From: Isoetes taiwanensis
Taxonomy: Eukaryota; Streptophyta; Lycopodiopsida; Isoetales; Isoetaceae
Direction: 5' to 3'
Length of the DNA stretch: 64,000 nucleotides
Assembly: GCA_021234155.1 (NCBI GenBank)
Contig: JAJEKV010000030.1
Span: forward strand, 6,445,890-6,509,889
The notes under the pieces were generated by a model. It searched no databases and was not told the DNA's origin. It saw only the letters and a list, made by a program, of their open reading frames with translations. Both the position numbers and the translations under genes were made by a program. This document shows positions 23,753-34,450 of the stretch, in pieces (position 1 is the first letter of the stretch; each line of letters opens with the position of its first letter).

Positions 23753-24685
23753 TCCTTTTTGGATCAAGCATTTATCCCATGGCTAATGCGATCGTACATT
23801 CTCTTATAGCACACAAATACACCTCAAACAACTTCGTATCATCCACCAGGAACTGATGTGGCCGTAATTTTGTATACATGTTAAAGTCACCAATCCACTT
23901 TGAGTAAGTCCCCAATGAAAATTTAGTTCTATGGTGCGCATTTTGGCCCGACATAAGAGAGCAATAGAGCTAATAAAATAACAGTACAAAAGATGTTTTA
24001 ACATGAAAAATATCCAGCAATCCAAGATAGACAACAATCCGCTAGATTTTACAAATCTCTCCACATTGTTAACATACATCCTATATTATAATGTTATTGT
24101 GTAAGTGTTGGACCCAGCCCTAATTTGGACGGTCCAGATTTGACGAAACGGATGGTGAGGATGATGCCATGTCACAAAGTTTTAGGGTTCACGAGAGGAA
24201 GGAAAAACGCACGGCCAGGCTCTAGAACAAAAGCTGCAGAGGCGCAGAGATTAGCTTCCTAAGCAGATTGGCAAAGATTGCGAGAATGGCATGCATCAAC
24301 AGAGCTTCAAAACTTCAGAATCGCCATAGCATCATTCCGTTGGTTTGTGTTTACCACAGATTTGAAGAAGGTAGGATTTGAAGAGGATATGGTTTGCTTC
24401 CTGTAACTTCTTGAATAGCATCCTAGGTCTGCCGGAACTGCTTGAAACTCAGAGCTAAGGTAAGATTTATAGAAAACGTCCAAGCTATTCCAAGCCTTTT
24501 CTAACTGTACTAGGTCCAGATAGGTAACGAAATGACCCTGGATCAAAAGCTCAACGGAGCTGTGCAATTCCGTTCATGTTTTCCACGTTCATCATGGTAG
24601 AGGGTATCAGATTTCTGGCCAAGGCAAATGCTCGAAATGGGGGCTGCAGCATTTAATTTTTTTGATTCACAGAGTAGCCCCAATG

Positions 24686-25768
24686 GCTTATCATGGATGA
24701 ATGCCCTGGCAGAATGGCCCCCTTTGAAGTGATTAAGCAGGAAAAGGCTATTCACGGATTTTCCATACAGCAAAAATGATCTATGCTAAGGAAGGTTGCA
24801 GGGCTCTTTATGCTGGGTATATGTTGTCATTTTCTTTTGCTGGATATGTTAGTGTTCTACGTCATGCGCTATGACTACATCAGGTTTGTATCAAAAAACG
24901 TAACTTAAACATCAATTTCTGATTTTGATCTTTACACAGACTGAAAGTGAGTGATTATTTGTGTTCGTGGTGTTTCAAATGTCTGATATGCTTCCAGACT
25001 TTCTCTTCAGACCTGCCTTTGTCGAGGCAGAGCATATTAGCTACAATCTTCAGAGCTCGGCTATGGCGCCCTATGGCGAGCTATGGGAAAAGCTTAGAAA
25101 GATCTGCAACACTCTTCTCTTAAGCCATGGCAGGTTAGAATCATTCAGCTTTAAGAATAGATATGGTGTCTATGCGATTTGGAAGGCCACGTGAGCAAAT
25201 GGTAAAGAATATCAGGTATCATATCTGCTCCAAACAGTCTTTAACCTTACTTGGCTCCTCCGACGTGGTTTAATTTTCAGGTAACGTTCAGTGCTATTTA
25301 AGAATGGACTCGGATGTGGTACATGCTATGAGGTGCAGAATTTAATCAAACTTCCATAATTTTGAATGAAACACTTTGTATCCTACTGCTGATACAGATC
25401 TAGCATGTTGCAAATAAAATGTGAGTACGGGGCAAATTTGTTCCAATATGCCAGTCAAATTGCTTATCATGGATGAATGCCCTGGCAGAATGGCCCCCTT
25501 TGAAGTGATTAAGCAGGAAAAGGCTATTCACGGATTTTCCATGCAGCAAAAATGATCTATGCTAAGGAAGGTTGCAGGGCTCTTTATGTTGGGTATATGT
25601 TGTCATTTTCTTTTGCTGGATATGTTAGTGTTCTACGTCATGCGCTATGACTACATCAAGTTTGTATCAAAAAACGTAACTTAAACATCAATTTCTGACT
25701 TTGATCTTTATACAGACTGAAAGTGAGTGATTATTTGTGTTCATGGTGTTTCAAATGGCTGATATGCT
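24686..25768 (+). repeat. 307-bp direct duplication flanking the P450 fragment
   Basis: 24,686-24,992 and 25,462-25,768 are about 97% alike, both beginning GCTTATCATGGATGAATGCC and ending GATATGCT. The second copy lacks the P450 exon that follows the first. The pair therefore brackets the exon with about 470 bp between copies. Confidence 0.95.
24998..25195 (+). pseudogene. Cytochrome P450 fragment (helix B to C region, plant A-type)
   Basis: After an acceptor-like CTTCCAG the frame reads DFLFRPAFVEAEH, then YNLQSSAMAPYGELWEKLRK and ICNTLLLSHGRLESF. This is the RPAF..APYG..W..LRK..LLS..RLESF signature of clan-71 plant P450s, whose helix C W and R contact the haem propionates. Only about 60 residues of a roughly 500-residue enzyme are present. 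Two or three residues appear lost between DFLF and RPAF, and the frame fails after LESFSF. The haem-binding cysteine region was not found nearby. It lies between two 307-bp direct repeats inside E2. Family certain; subfamily not determinable. Confidence 0.85.
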
Positions 25769-28510
25769 ATGTGTTAATCTATCAAATCCTTTATACGCTT
25801 TCTGAGTTTACATTGTATTTCAGTTCTCTGTTCACATTTGCTCATGATGTGCCCTTTGCTGGCTTGCGTAAGCTTTCCATTGCTTTTATCTTATTTTGTG
25901 CTACATATCATTTCTGTATGAAAGAAGCGATTACTTGGAGGAGCTGCAGGGGGTAAATGCAAATTGCTTATTGCAGAAGTCTCATATCTGTTGCAACACT
26001 CCAACAGTTCTGGAAGGACAGATCTTTGCAATCGGGTTTCTTTGGCTTGCATAGTTTGGAAGATGGTGAATTGGCTGCAAATTGTATGTAAAACGTGCTT
26101 CAGCTAGATGTTTCAGGTTCTCAAAATGAAGATTATATTATGCATTTCTTATTATTTTGCATTTCTTATTTTATTTCTATCATTTCTATCATGCAAGGCT
26201 GATCCGGTTGCATACTTCACTCCAATTGTATTTGTTGGAGTATCAAATGCATGCCAGGAAATATCATCACAGGATATTTGTTGGAGTATCAAAAGCATGC
26301 CATGGCTATGCCCTTGCATGCCATTAACCCACTTATAATTCAAGGAAAGTTTAAAAACTTTGCACTTCAAACAATGCAATACAACTAACTTTTAGTAAAA
26401 GCAAGATCCTAAACCAAATGACTCTTAGTAAATTATAAGCAAGACCCTCAACCAAACATTTTGATGTGAATGCCGCTATCCATTTTGCATCTAACATTGT
26501 TGAAAGGGCGTTAAAATCATTAACTTTGGTACGCTTGAAAAATACAACATATGCGCTTTCTACTTGAGCACTTCTACTTGAGCAATGTTGCAAAAAAAAG
26601 GATTTTTTAGTACTCTCTCTCTTATGGGTATCCTTTCTAGAAAAAGGCTATTGCATCACACAGCACGGAGTGAAGGTGTACATTCAAGATACCTCAAGTC
26701 AAGGAGCACTGCTCAAAAACAATAGGAAGGAAGGAAGGAAACAATAGGAGGTTCACTCCAAATATAGTCTAGAAAGAGATCTTATGGGATGAAATTGCCC
26801 CTTAACTCACTATATACCTACCAAAGCGAAACATGGGATCTCTTTGAGTAATGATGTACTACCTCTTCAATGTGTAATTTTTAAGATGTCAATAGTAAAA
26901 ATTTAATTGCAGAGTTAATACTCTCTTTTGATTGTTCTTATAACTTTACAGGTTTCCAAATAATCCTTAGCAACACCGGGCAATCATTTATCTCCCGGAT
27001 ATTTCATTTATAATAAATGGTTATTGCACACTTTTCTCATTGCGGTTAAAACATTTATAGACTTCCCACTTATGCCCAAAGAACGCCGGGCACCAAGCAT
27101 TAGTAAGTAATAATGACTTTCTTTCAGAATTCTCGCCTAAACTACATAAACTACTGCACGGATCTTTAAATTTGTTAAATTTGTAGTTGTAGCAAAATGC
27201 TCACATATAAGAATTTTTCCAATTATAATACACCATGTCATTAGACCAACATCAAAATATGTAGCAAATATGGTATAATTCAATTCTATGATTTATCCTA
27301 TTACGACTGCTTCATAAAGGCTAGAACATCCTCTTTCATTGTATATGTTTCTTCCATTTACTCTTTTCAAAACTTATGGCACATTTATAAGTGATGTCCG
27401 CCTAATGTTTCAAGTAGTTGAAACCTCAATAGGGCAGTATAACTCTACTGCAATGGAGGGCTTCAACTTTGTCATTTCCGAGGCAATGGCTGAGGGAGTC
27501 ATTCCGTTTAATAATAAAAAGCTTATGGTAGCAAGAAGACCTCGTATCGGCTCCTCAAACTCAAACGTCTTAAACTTTGGAAATAAAAAAGAGGGACCAC
27601 AACAGTTTTGATATATTGGCATCATATACAAAGGCAGTAGAACCATTTTTTAGCTGCCGTTGTTATATCCAAGAAAATGGGACCTTTCAACCAATTTCTC
27701 CCTCAACTCAGAATCCAAATATAGACTCGGCCAAAATAAACCTAGGAAAAAGATAACGCCAAAATGCGCACTGGATCATTATGAACACATCTCCTGCTGA
27801 CTATGAATGATACTTCCCATTCTGGTATATGAAAGCAATATACAATATCAATTAAATGCGGTAACTCTACCTTGGCCAACAATATAGCTGCTATGGGCCA
27901 CAATCATTTAATGCATTCCTGCTGTGTGCTAACCTGCATTCTCTAGTCACATAGAGATCTGGCTTAAAGCAAATGTTCACAATATGTTGGCCTCTGAAGT
28001 CCAACATTTTAGACACGGACAGTATTTGCAATCCCCAACCCAATCAATTTTCTTTTTCTTTTGCCCTCTAGAACCTCCATGCATTCATGTCCCTAAATGG
28101 TGCTTCTCCTTGCCAAAAACACTCCTGCCCAGCACTAACCTTTGGAGCAGAAAGGAATCGTGAAGCCGACCACCTATCCGACACCAAAACCTCTAAGTTT
28201 CCCAAGTATTGTGATGTATTTCCAGTATCTGTCTTCAAAATGTAGCAAAACCTCTAAGTTTTCCAAGTATTGTGATATATTTAATGGAAGCTCTAAAATT
28301 AAGTCTAAGTACGTACCAGCGAAAGGTATGTCATATATGCATCAAGAAGAGCAACACACTGCAGAACAGATAGAATGACCACCAATTAAATTATCGTCCT
28401 TCTAACATCAAACATACCCTGTTTCTTGTAAGTAAAACCATCGGGCACACCCCCTTGAGACTACAATTACAGAAAATGCTCGATAAAGGCAAAACATAAA
28501 GTGAACTAAC
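25769..28510. other. No gene recognised
   Basis: AT-rich sequence with stops in all frames. A direct repeat of GGAATATC/TATTTGTTGGAGTATCAAA lies near 26,235-26,290. An open stretch at 27,411-27,610 was examined and not accepted. Confidence 0.35.
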
Positions 28511-28975
28511 CTCATTTTGCAGCACGTTGTACTTGTCACATGTATTATGCATGATAGCCATATTATGTCTTTTGTTATTGCTCAACATCTTTGAACAATC
28601 AGAAACAAACTCCTGACACATGGCACATGTATGGTCCCTTTTAATAGACAAATCGAAGGCAATGCACAGTCCTGTTTGCATGCACAACTTGTCTTCGTTA
28701 GGCTGCTCTTGCTTGCAGAGCATCAAATATAGTTGGCACATACTCATCATGTCAATGCCGAAGAATATAAGCCGAGAAAAGTATTAATACAAATAGTCCG
28801 GGCGTAAAAAAATTGTAAGAAATAAGAAGCACCTTGTCTTTAATATCGATGGGGTATGCAAAAAGATAAGTCTTGACAAATTTCTTAGCAAACATCTAAG
28901 TTATCCGGATCGACAAGAATTTCTCCGCTTGCTCGACAAACAACAAGCATTCATCGCCACGTAAAACCCCCGATC
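28511..28975 (-). pseudogene. Prosaposin-like protein fragment (tandem saposin B domains)
   Basis: Two exon-like pieces read on the minus strand. The first (about 28,975-28,833) encodes GDECLLFVEQAEKFLS, then DPDNLD and FAKKFVKTYLFAYPIDIKDK, a saposin B half-domain. The second (about 28,745-28,511) encodes CQLYLMLCKQEQPNEDKLC, MQTGLC, then a new domain, TCAMCQEFVSDCSKML, NNKRHNMAI and HNTCDKYNVLQNE. The cysteine spacing matches saposin domains, small lysosomal or vacuolar lipid-binding helix bundles. Donors are GTGCTT and GTTAGT. The first piece has two frameshifts: TCGAT where TCGGAT is expected, and a two-base loss after NLD. The C-terminal cysteine half of the second domain is missing. It lies in E2, on the strand opposite to the P450 fragment. 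Family confident; working status unlikely. Confidence 0.75.
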
Positions 28976-31900
28976 CTTAACTACTGGGGCAACCTCATCA
29001 TTGTATTTTATAGTCCCTCAAGCATATATCAACATTTCAACCAATTAACGCCTTTAATCTCTAATTCTAATACCTTGGTGGATCGATCTCGTTTTGAAAT
29101 CAAGGTCGGACGCAGATTTTGGATCCCTCAGAAGAACAACACCGCATTTAGAGTAATGCAACAATGGACAAAGAGTTAAAGTAATACTACTAGCTAGCTA
29201 AATCAAAGAGCCTTTCCTTGAACTGCAAATGCAACATTTGCATCAAAGAAAACGTGAAATACATGTGCTAAGCATTGGGATCATTTCGAATCTTTGGCCT
29301 TGCCACAAAGAGATTAGAAAAGATCAGCGATGAAATGATAGATTTTCAAACATAACATTACCACCAAGCCGACCATGACCTGCGACTTGAGGTCCAGAGA
29401 CTTATCAACGAAAATAGCCAGCCATCAACAATAAGCTCGGCCGATCAAAATGGGTAAGCTCAACCATGAACCCCGAGAAAACCATCAACAACCGATCAAA
29501 CACACGGTGGCCATGCCGATCAAACAAACCACGTAAATAAAAGGTCGACTTATCAAGAAAATGAAACAAATGGAAACGTTGAGAAGTCGTGGACACGGAA
29601 CAAATGCAACAGAAGTATCGAAACAAAAATGCAAAGACACCGCCGCTTCTTTGCAATAGAAATCATTCTTGCTTACGCTTAAATGGTTCACCAAATTTAG
29701 AACCAGTCCATTCCTAGTCGGTGATCACGGGTTCTTGAAATTGCCGATAAGTGCAATGTGAGCACGAGTCATAAGTAGACTAAACTGGTTCCTTCTTTCC
29801 CAAACCAGTAGCATCATATTAGCATAACGTTACACAAGCAAACAACCCATTAAAAAAAACGAACAGAGGTTTTGAATGGGCAAAAATCATATAAATCATG
29901 AAGAAATAGAAGTTCCAAGTTTCACGTCCAAATCCGTGATATCGACTTAATCCAGATAGAAGTTCCATTTATAAAACGGAAGAAACATAACAAACAAAGC
30001 ATTGCTAAAACATGATCTTGCCAGTCATATGACATGCAGACCACACTGTGGCAATCCAGATGCTATAAACTTGGTTATTTCTACTAGATTTAACATATGT
30101 GGATCTCTTTTAGCTTCGTTCCATCTAAAAATGTGCGCATCAAGCCAACAAACTTGGAAACAAATGACCATGGTGTCAACAAATAGGAGGTCTCAGAATT
30201 TAATCGATTTGCTACATGAACTTGGGAACATTACCTAAACCGACGAGTATAAGCGATTGAGCGAATATTTCACGGTTTTTGCTGGCCGTAATCGTATTTT
30301 CCCCGCAACAAAACGCCACAAAGAACTTAAAGAACATTCTAACCCTTATTTTGTTCTCCTTAAAGCACAAAAATTTTCTCGGCTATATTGGAAGCAAAAG
30401 GCAGGACGAAAATGAAATTTACAAAGCTATAAGTAAGGATTAAAAAATTACGGAAGGAGGATCCTATCGCATGACTTTGGTAATCGAATCTCTGGAGGCT
30501 AATCTCGACAAAAGGGTAGAGCCGAATGCTGCTTGGATCCTTCCCTTGGGTTGATTATGTAGCTTAGGAGGACTTAAATTAGAACCTTCCAGCCTGCAGG
30601 GCACCAAAACCAGCATAAATCCTATTAGACAAAAAACCACAAGAATTTAGGAAAGCACAAGATTTACCTGCAACTTCTTGAAATGTCATGCACAAAGCAT
30701 GACTCTCTGCCACAATTATAAGCTACATACCTCTAAATGACCTCCAAACATGATGGCTACTGCACCCATTATTTGCTGACTCCCTATTTGTATGATGCAC
30801 GCAAACAAAATTTAACATGTCAATGCATGTATCCAATCAAGATTAAAGCAAGAAAGAAAAGGAAAAAACAAAACCTAGTCAGCATTGTATATGCATTCTC
30901 CAACATAACTTTGTGTCTTGTGTTCAAGAACCATACTTAAAAACCGAAAGATCTCGAGTATCCATGGTTTTTTTGTCACATTCAATATCTTCTAGAAGTT
31001 TAACTTTAGACATGTGTTGCCCTCATAAGAAATACCTGTGGAAGACAAGAAAAGGAGATGAGAAAAAGCAATTCACAAATGGAAAAATAGGTTACAAACA
31101 AATTGTGCATGCATCATATCTCAGAACCTTTAGATTGTTGCAGTTACCTAAGCAATCATTATGACATAGCATACATGGAAAAACTTGTGCAATGCAATAG
31201 GACGATCTGGGCAGAGAACAATGTTTTTGCATGGGTCTCACATGCGTAAAAATTAACCATATGCTCAACGCAAACCAAATCCTAGCTTTAATCATGTGGA
31301 ATCCGTTCTAATCTAGACATGTCCTACAATCTAACAGAGCCAATCAAGCTGCCAGCAAAATCGAAAGCAAAATTGTTTCAAGCATAAACCTTGTGGGTTG
31401 CACAAATGCTCTGGTGCCACAAATCAAAATGCCCTGGTGCTCAAAATCGAAATGCCTTAATGCCAAAATCGAACTGTGAACCTTGAGAATGCTCTAACCC
31501 TAATGAACAGTCATGGATGGTGTCAAAAATCGTTAGAAACCCTTCCAGAAATGCCAATATTTCAGAAACTATTATGGTCTAAGACTGTTGTTTGTTGCTG
31601 CGAGGTATGTTGAGGACAGTAGGCATTGCTTCATTATCCAATGATATGAAACGAGTGCATGCAGCATATGTTGATTTCATAATGGTTCACATACAGGGAA
31701 TATAGCAGTCACAGAAGCATAAGTTGACTTCTCAGAAGCAAGGGATAGAAGGCTTGAAGATTGAAGCTTGGATGACTTAAGCACCTATCGAATAAAATAG
31801 ACAACTACATGCCATAGGGCAAGGAAAAGGACTTAAATATGTCTAATCTTTTGTTGGGGATGATACATCTCAAATGCTGAACAACATTTTAAATTTTGTG

Positions 31901-32177
31901 GTCATCAATTCAGTTACATAAAAATCTTAACAAGCATTTCTTGTGCGTATTAATCCTCCCCTGACTAGATTTATTCATCCCGCATGCGTACTTAAGATAA
32001 TGAAAGCCTACTGAAATTCCTAGATTGTGGCACATACCATGGCCATAAACCACCAAGAGACAGACCAAACTCACCTAGAAGGAACACTCACGCAGTCTTA
32101 TACAACATTATAAGGGCCCTCCATCATGTAAATTTCTTAATAACATGCACTGCAATTAATCAGCCTAGAAAACTTAC
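28976..32177. other. No gene recognised
   Basis: The minus strand near 29,130-29,085 could hold an upstream exon of the prosaposin-like gene (DPKSASDLDFKTRSIHQ before GTATTA), but this is weak. The rest is AT-rich. A degenerate phrase, AAATGC(C/T)CTGGTGC, repeats at 31,405-31,470. Confidence 0.35.
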
Positions 32178-32395
32178 CAGTCAAAATGAAGACATGGTCT
32201 TTACCACCAGATCTCCTCCATGCAGAGCCATTTGTGACAATGTCGATAGCTTTCCTCTGTCTTAAATAATCTTCATTGCCTTCATGATGCCGAAACTTCC
32301 CTTTGGCCTCCTTAAAGTTGCATCTCAAAGACTTAGAGATGCAAAAAAAGGTACCAAGATCACATCTGCTTGAGTTGGGTCCAAAACCCTCCCAG
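32178..32395 (-). pseudogene. GT47 exostosin-family glycosyltransferase fragment
   Basis: After an ACAG acceptor at 32,396 the minus strand encodes GRVLDPTQADVILVPFFASLS. After a frameshift it continues RCNFKEAKGKFRHHEG, AIDIVTNGSAWRRSGGKDHV and FILTG. Plant exostosin proteins (Golgi enzymes that build cell-wall polysaccharides) show VxDPxxADxFxVPFFASLS...W.RSGGKDHV in this order. The GTAAGTT donor at 32,177 falls within what would be the LTDP codon. The frameshift lies between ASLS and LRCNF (two extra or one missing base). The following exon with DPVAMW was sought at lower coordinates and not found. It covers about 70 residues of a roughly 450-residue enzyme. It lies downstream, in splice-compatible phase, of the two fragments at 32.5-32.9 kb. 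Confidence 0.8.
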
Positions 32396-32515
32396 CTGTA
32401 GATCCACCTAAATAGCTAAAAAGCACAATGCAGCAACCTAGATAAAAACCCACTTAAGAGTGTTCCATTACCCACTGTGAACCCTTCAAAGAAAAAATCA
32501 GCCAAATCAAATCAC

Positions 32516-32681
32516 CTTGTAGAATACGTAAACGATCCCACGCTTGAGAACCCATTGAAATAGCTCCAGCATCCAATACAGAGTTCCATACAGCTCCTGC
32601 TGATGCGGTAGATAACATAGATGAATAACCACTAAGAGAAAGCCCATAGCCAACTACAACAGTAACTGGTGTCCCATCAAC
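32516..32681 (-). pseudogene. Unrecognised exon between the ABCC and GT47 fragments
   Basis: A clean 166-bp open exon with TTGTAG acceptor and AAG|GTGATT donor. It reads VDGTPVTVVVGYGLSLSGYS, SMLSTASAGAVWNSVLDAGA, ISMGSQAWDRLRILQ. I do not recognise the family. Its start is in phase with the donor at 32,754 and its end in phase with the exon at 32,395, so the three pieces could be spliced together apart from their internal frameshifts. Confidence 0.5.
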
Positions 32682-32754
32682 CTACAAAATCGAACAACAT
32701 TATTACAACGTAGAATCCCCCAAACCGGATTGAAATGGTTCCCCATTCTCTTAC

Positions 32755-32941
32755 CAAGTGACACCTCCAAAGGCAACCACAGATATAGTTCGGCTTTTTG
32801 ACGGCACCTGCTACAGCTACAGAAGGGATCTCCCCAAGAATAGCAGACAAAATGGATGTCTTTCCTTCACCTGCCTCCCACTATTGCAACAAAGCTCCCA
32901 TTTCGAACATCAAATGTAATGTTTGAAAGTGTTTTTTCAGC
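32755..32941 (-). pseudogene. ABC transporter subfamily C (MRP-type) NBD1 fragment
   Basis: After a TGCAG acceptor the minus strand reads AEKTLSNITFDVRNGSFVAI and VGG, then (in another frame) GEGKTSILSAILGEIPSVAV. This is the strand leading to, and through, the Walker A motif (VGGTGEGKTS) of the first nucleotide-binding domain in plant vacuolar ABCC pumps. The Walker A itself is broken: two bases are missing (or one is extra) at the T codon between GG and GEGK. The Q-loop, signature and Walker B regions are absent; what follows does not resemble an ABC protein. Upstream exons are also absent, because the E2 tail starts within about 250 bp. This is a captured fragment. The donor GTAAGAG at 32,754 is good. 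Confidence 0.75.
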
Positions 32942-33204
32942 CTGCATGGAACGAAAAAGGTCGCACAGATAACCCTGTCAATTCGGCCTGGATATTCACA
33001 ATGGGCAGACGGATTTTTGACAAAAGCACAAGATCCCAAGCTTAACTTGGCCAGAGGAGCGGATCGATCGGTCGGATTTGTAACAGCGGCAGAAAAGGAT
33101 CTACCTCCTCCGTCACCATTGCTGCTCCAATCGACTGAACCCCAAGGAAAGCCACAGGGGCGCCATCGTGGAATTCGATGGAGAAATCGAATTGGGGCTT
33201 TTCT

Positions 33205-33525
33205 TGTGGGCCGTCCAAATCCGAGATGGACGGTCGAGATGAAATGCCCCAATACAGAGGATACCAATTTGGGGCTTTTGTTGTGGGCCGTTCATCTCAG
33301 AGATGGACGGCCGAGATCAATCTGTACCAACATTTTGGTACACCAACAAGAGGGATGCTTGGGGAGTTACGAGGTGGCACCGTCTGGACCGTCCATCTCA
33401 AAAGATGGACGGCCGAGATCAATCTCTACCCATCAATCTCTACATCATTTGTGGCACTGCCAACATTTGTGGCACTCAATATAATTGTATATATATAAGG
33501 ATATATATATATATATATATACAAG
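33205..33525 (+). repeat. E2 tail: three GGCCGTCC hairpins and TA-rich end
   Basis: Stem-loops of the form GGGCCGTCCA..TGGACGGCCGAGATC occur at about 33,208, 33,284 and 33,389; the second and third have 10-13 bp stems with very short loops. ATTTGTGGCACTCAATATAA and a long TA run ending TACAAG follow. The tail matches 42,680-43,013 closely from about 33,265 on. Confidence 0.85.
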
Positions 33526-34450
33526 TTTTTGTACTTTAAATGGGTCTATGAACTATGGTTTACGAAATCTGGGAACAAAATCCAAGATTAAGAGTGACAG
33601 GAATGGTAGCATCCATCCAGTCCAAAGTCATGAAGTTTTAAGCTAAACCCTTTGCTTTATTCGAGGTGTCTTTGGCTCAGCGAAATTAAATTGCATCTCC
33701 TCTAACAATGAGCATAGATATTTGGTAAATAGTCTTCATGCATCCACATACGTCATTGATAAACAAACTCTGATAAATATTTTGTTCCCTGCTTATGAAC
33801 TTCATTTATTGTCTTATTCTTGATGCGTATCCAATTTTATTCGAGGCAAATTCAACAACCGTACCAAATGTACAAACAAAAAGCTTGTCCTTGACTCCTG
33901 GGTCACTCGATGATAGACATTTCTGTATAGTTATACACTATTTGTAGTTGGAAGGTGCATTTTGTACTATAAATGTGTCCATGAACTATACGAACATCTG
34001 GGAATAAAATCCTCTACCTATATTAACATGCGTTGTAAGGCCCCAAAATATCATGCCTTACAATTTTGACAATGCTCTAATCTTTGCTTTATGATTACTC
34101 TACCACTGGGTCTTCTCAACCAATTCCCTTCGCCATTATGCTTTTGATACCTCAAGCTCTTCCATATACCGACAATTCAATCCTCCCATCATCTACCATG
34201 TCATGTTCATCTTAAGATGGTGGTCCCATTATACATGCTCTTAATACACTCTTAGCCCCAATGAACTGCGTGGGTCAGAACTATAACGGTCCTAAGGTAA
34301 CGAACGTCTATCAACTATAGTTTATAAACACCTGGGAGTAAACTTCGAGAGTATTACGATCAGCATATATGCCTAGACATTTGTTTGTACTATCAATGAT
34401 CTATCAACTATGGTTTATGAACATCTGTGAGAAGTCCAAGATTAAGAAGG
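33526..34450 (+). repeat. Degenerate head repeats of E3
   Basis: The phrase TTGTACT.T(A)AA..GTCTATGAACTAT..TTTA.GAACATCTGGGA.TAAAATCC occurs about four times, near 33,526, 33,958, 34,295 and 34,384, in varied form. It is also found once at the head of E2 (19,799-19,930). The spacing is irregular. Confidence 0.6.
34279..34303 (+). other. 25-bp match to bacterial/organellar 23S rRNA core
   Basis: CTATAACGGTCCTAAGGTAA, with AA before and CGA after, equals the highly conserved domain IV segment of 23S rRNA except for one base (GTAACGA where rRNA has GTAGCGA). This segment is also the known I-CeuI cleavage site region. The flanks do not continue as rRNA; on the right they continue as the E3 head repeat. 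Confidence 0.6.

Larger units (their letters stand above)
19799..33525 (+). mobile_element. E2: candidate large gene-fragment-bearing unit
   Basis: The unit starts TATTTGTACTATAAGGG. The head includes GGGTCTATTAGCTATAG and GGGGAGTAAAATCCAAGC and resembles the head of E3 at 33,526. It ends at (TA)n-TACAAG at 33,525 after a tail of three hairpins that is near-identical to the tail of E3. Between these lie intron-bearing fragments of at least four unrelated plant genes: a P450 (plus), and a prosaposin-like gene, a GT47 and an ABCC (all minus). Mixed gene capture together with introns is typical of Helitron-like or Pack-type elements. No Rep/helicase or transposase was found, so any mobility would be non-autonomous. 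The alternative is a chance series of nested insertions between two repeats. Confidence 0.4.

Noticed and set aside
27411-27611. Group 1 glycosyltransferase-like exon (EGFNFVISEAMAEGVIPF)
   Set aside because: Only one short phrase resembles the family. There is no supporting second motif and no clear exon borders, and neighbouring frames are closed.
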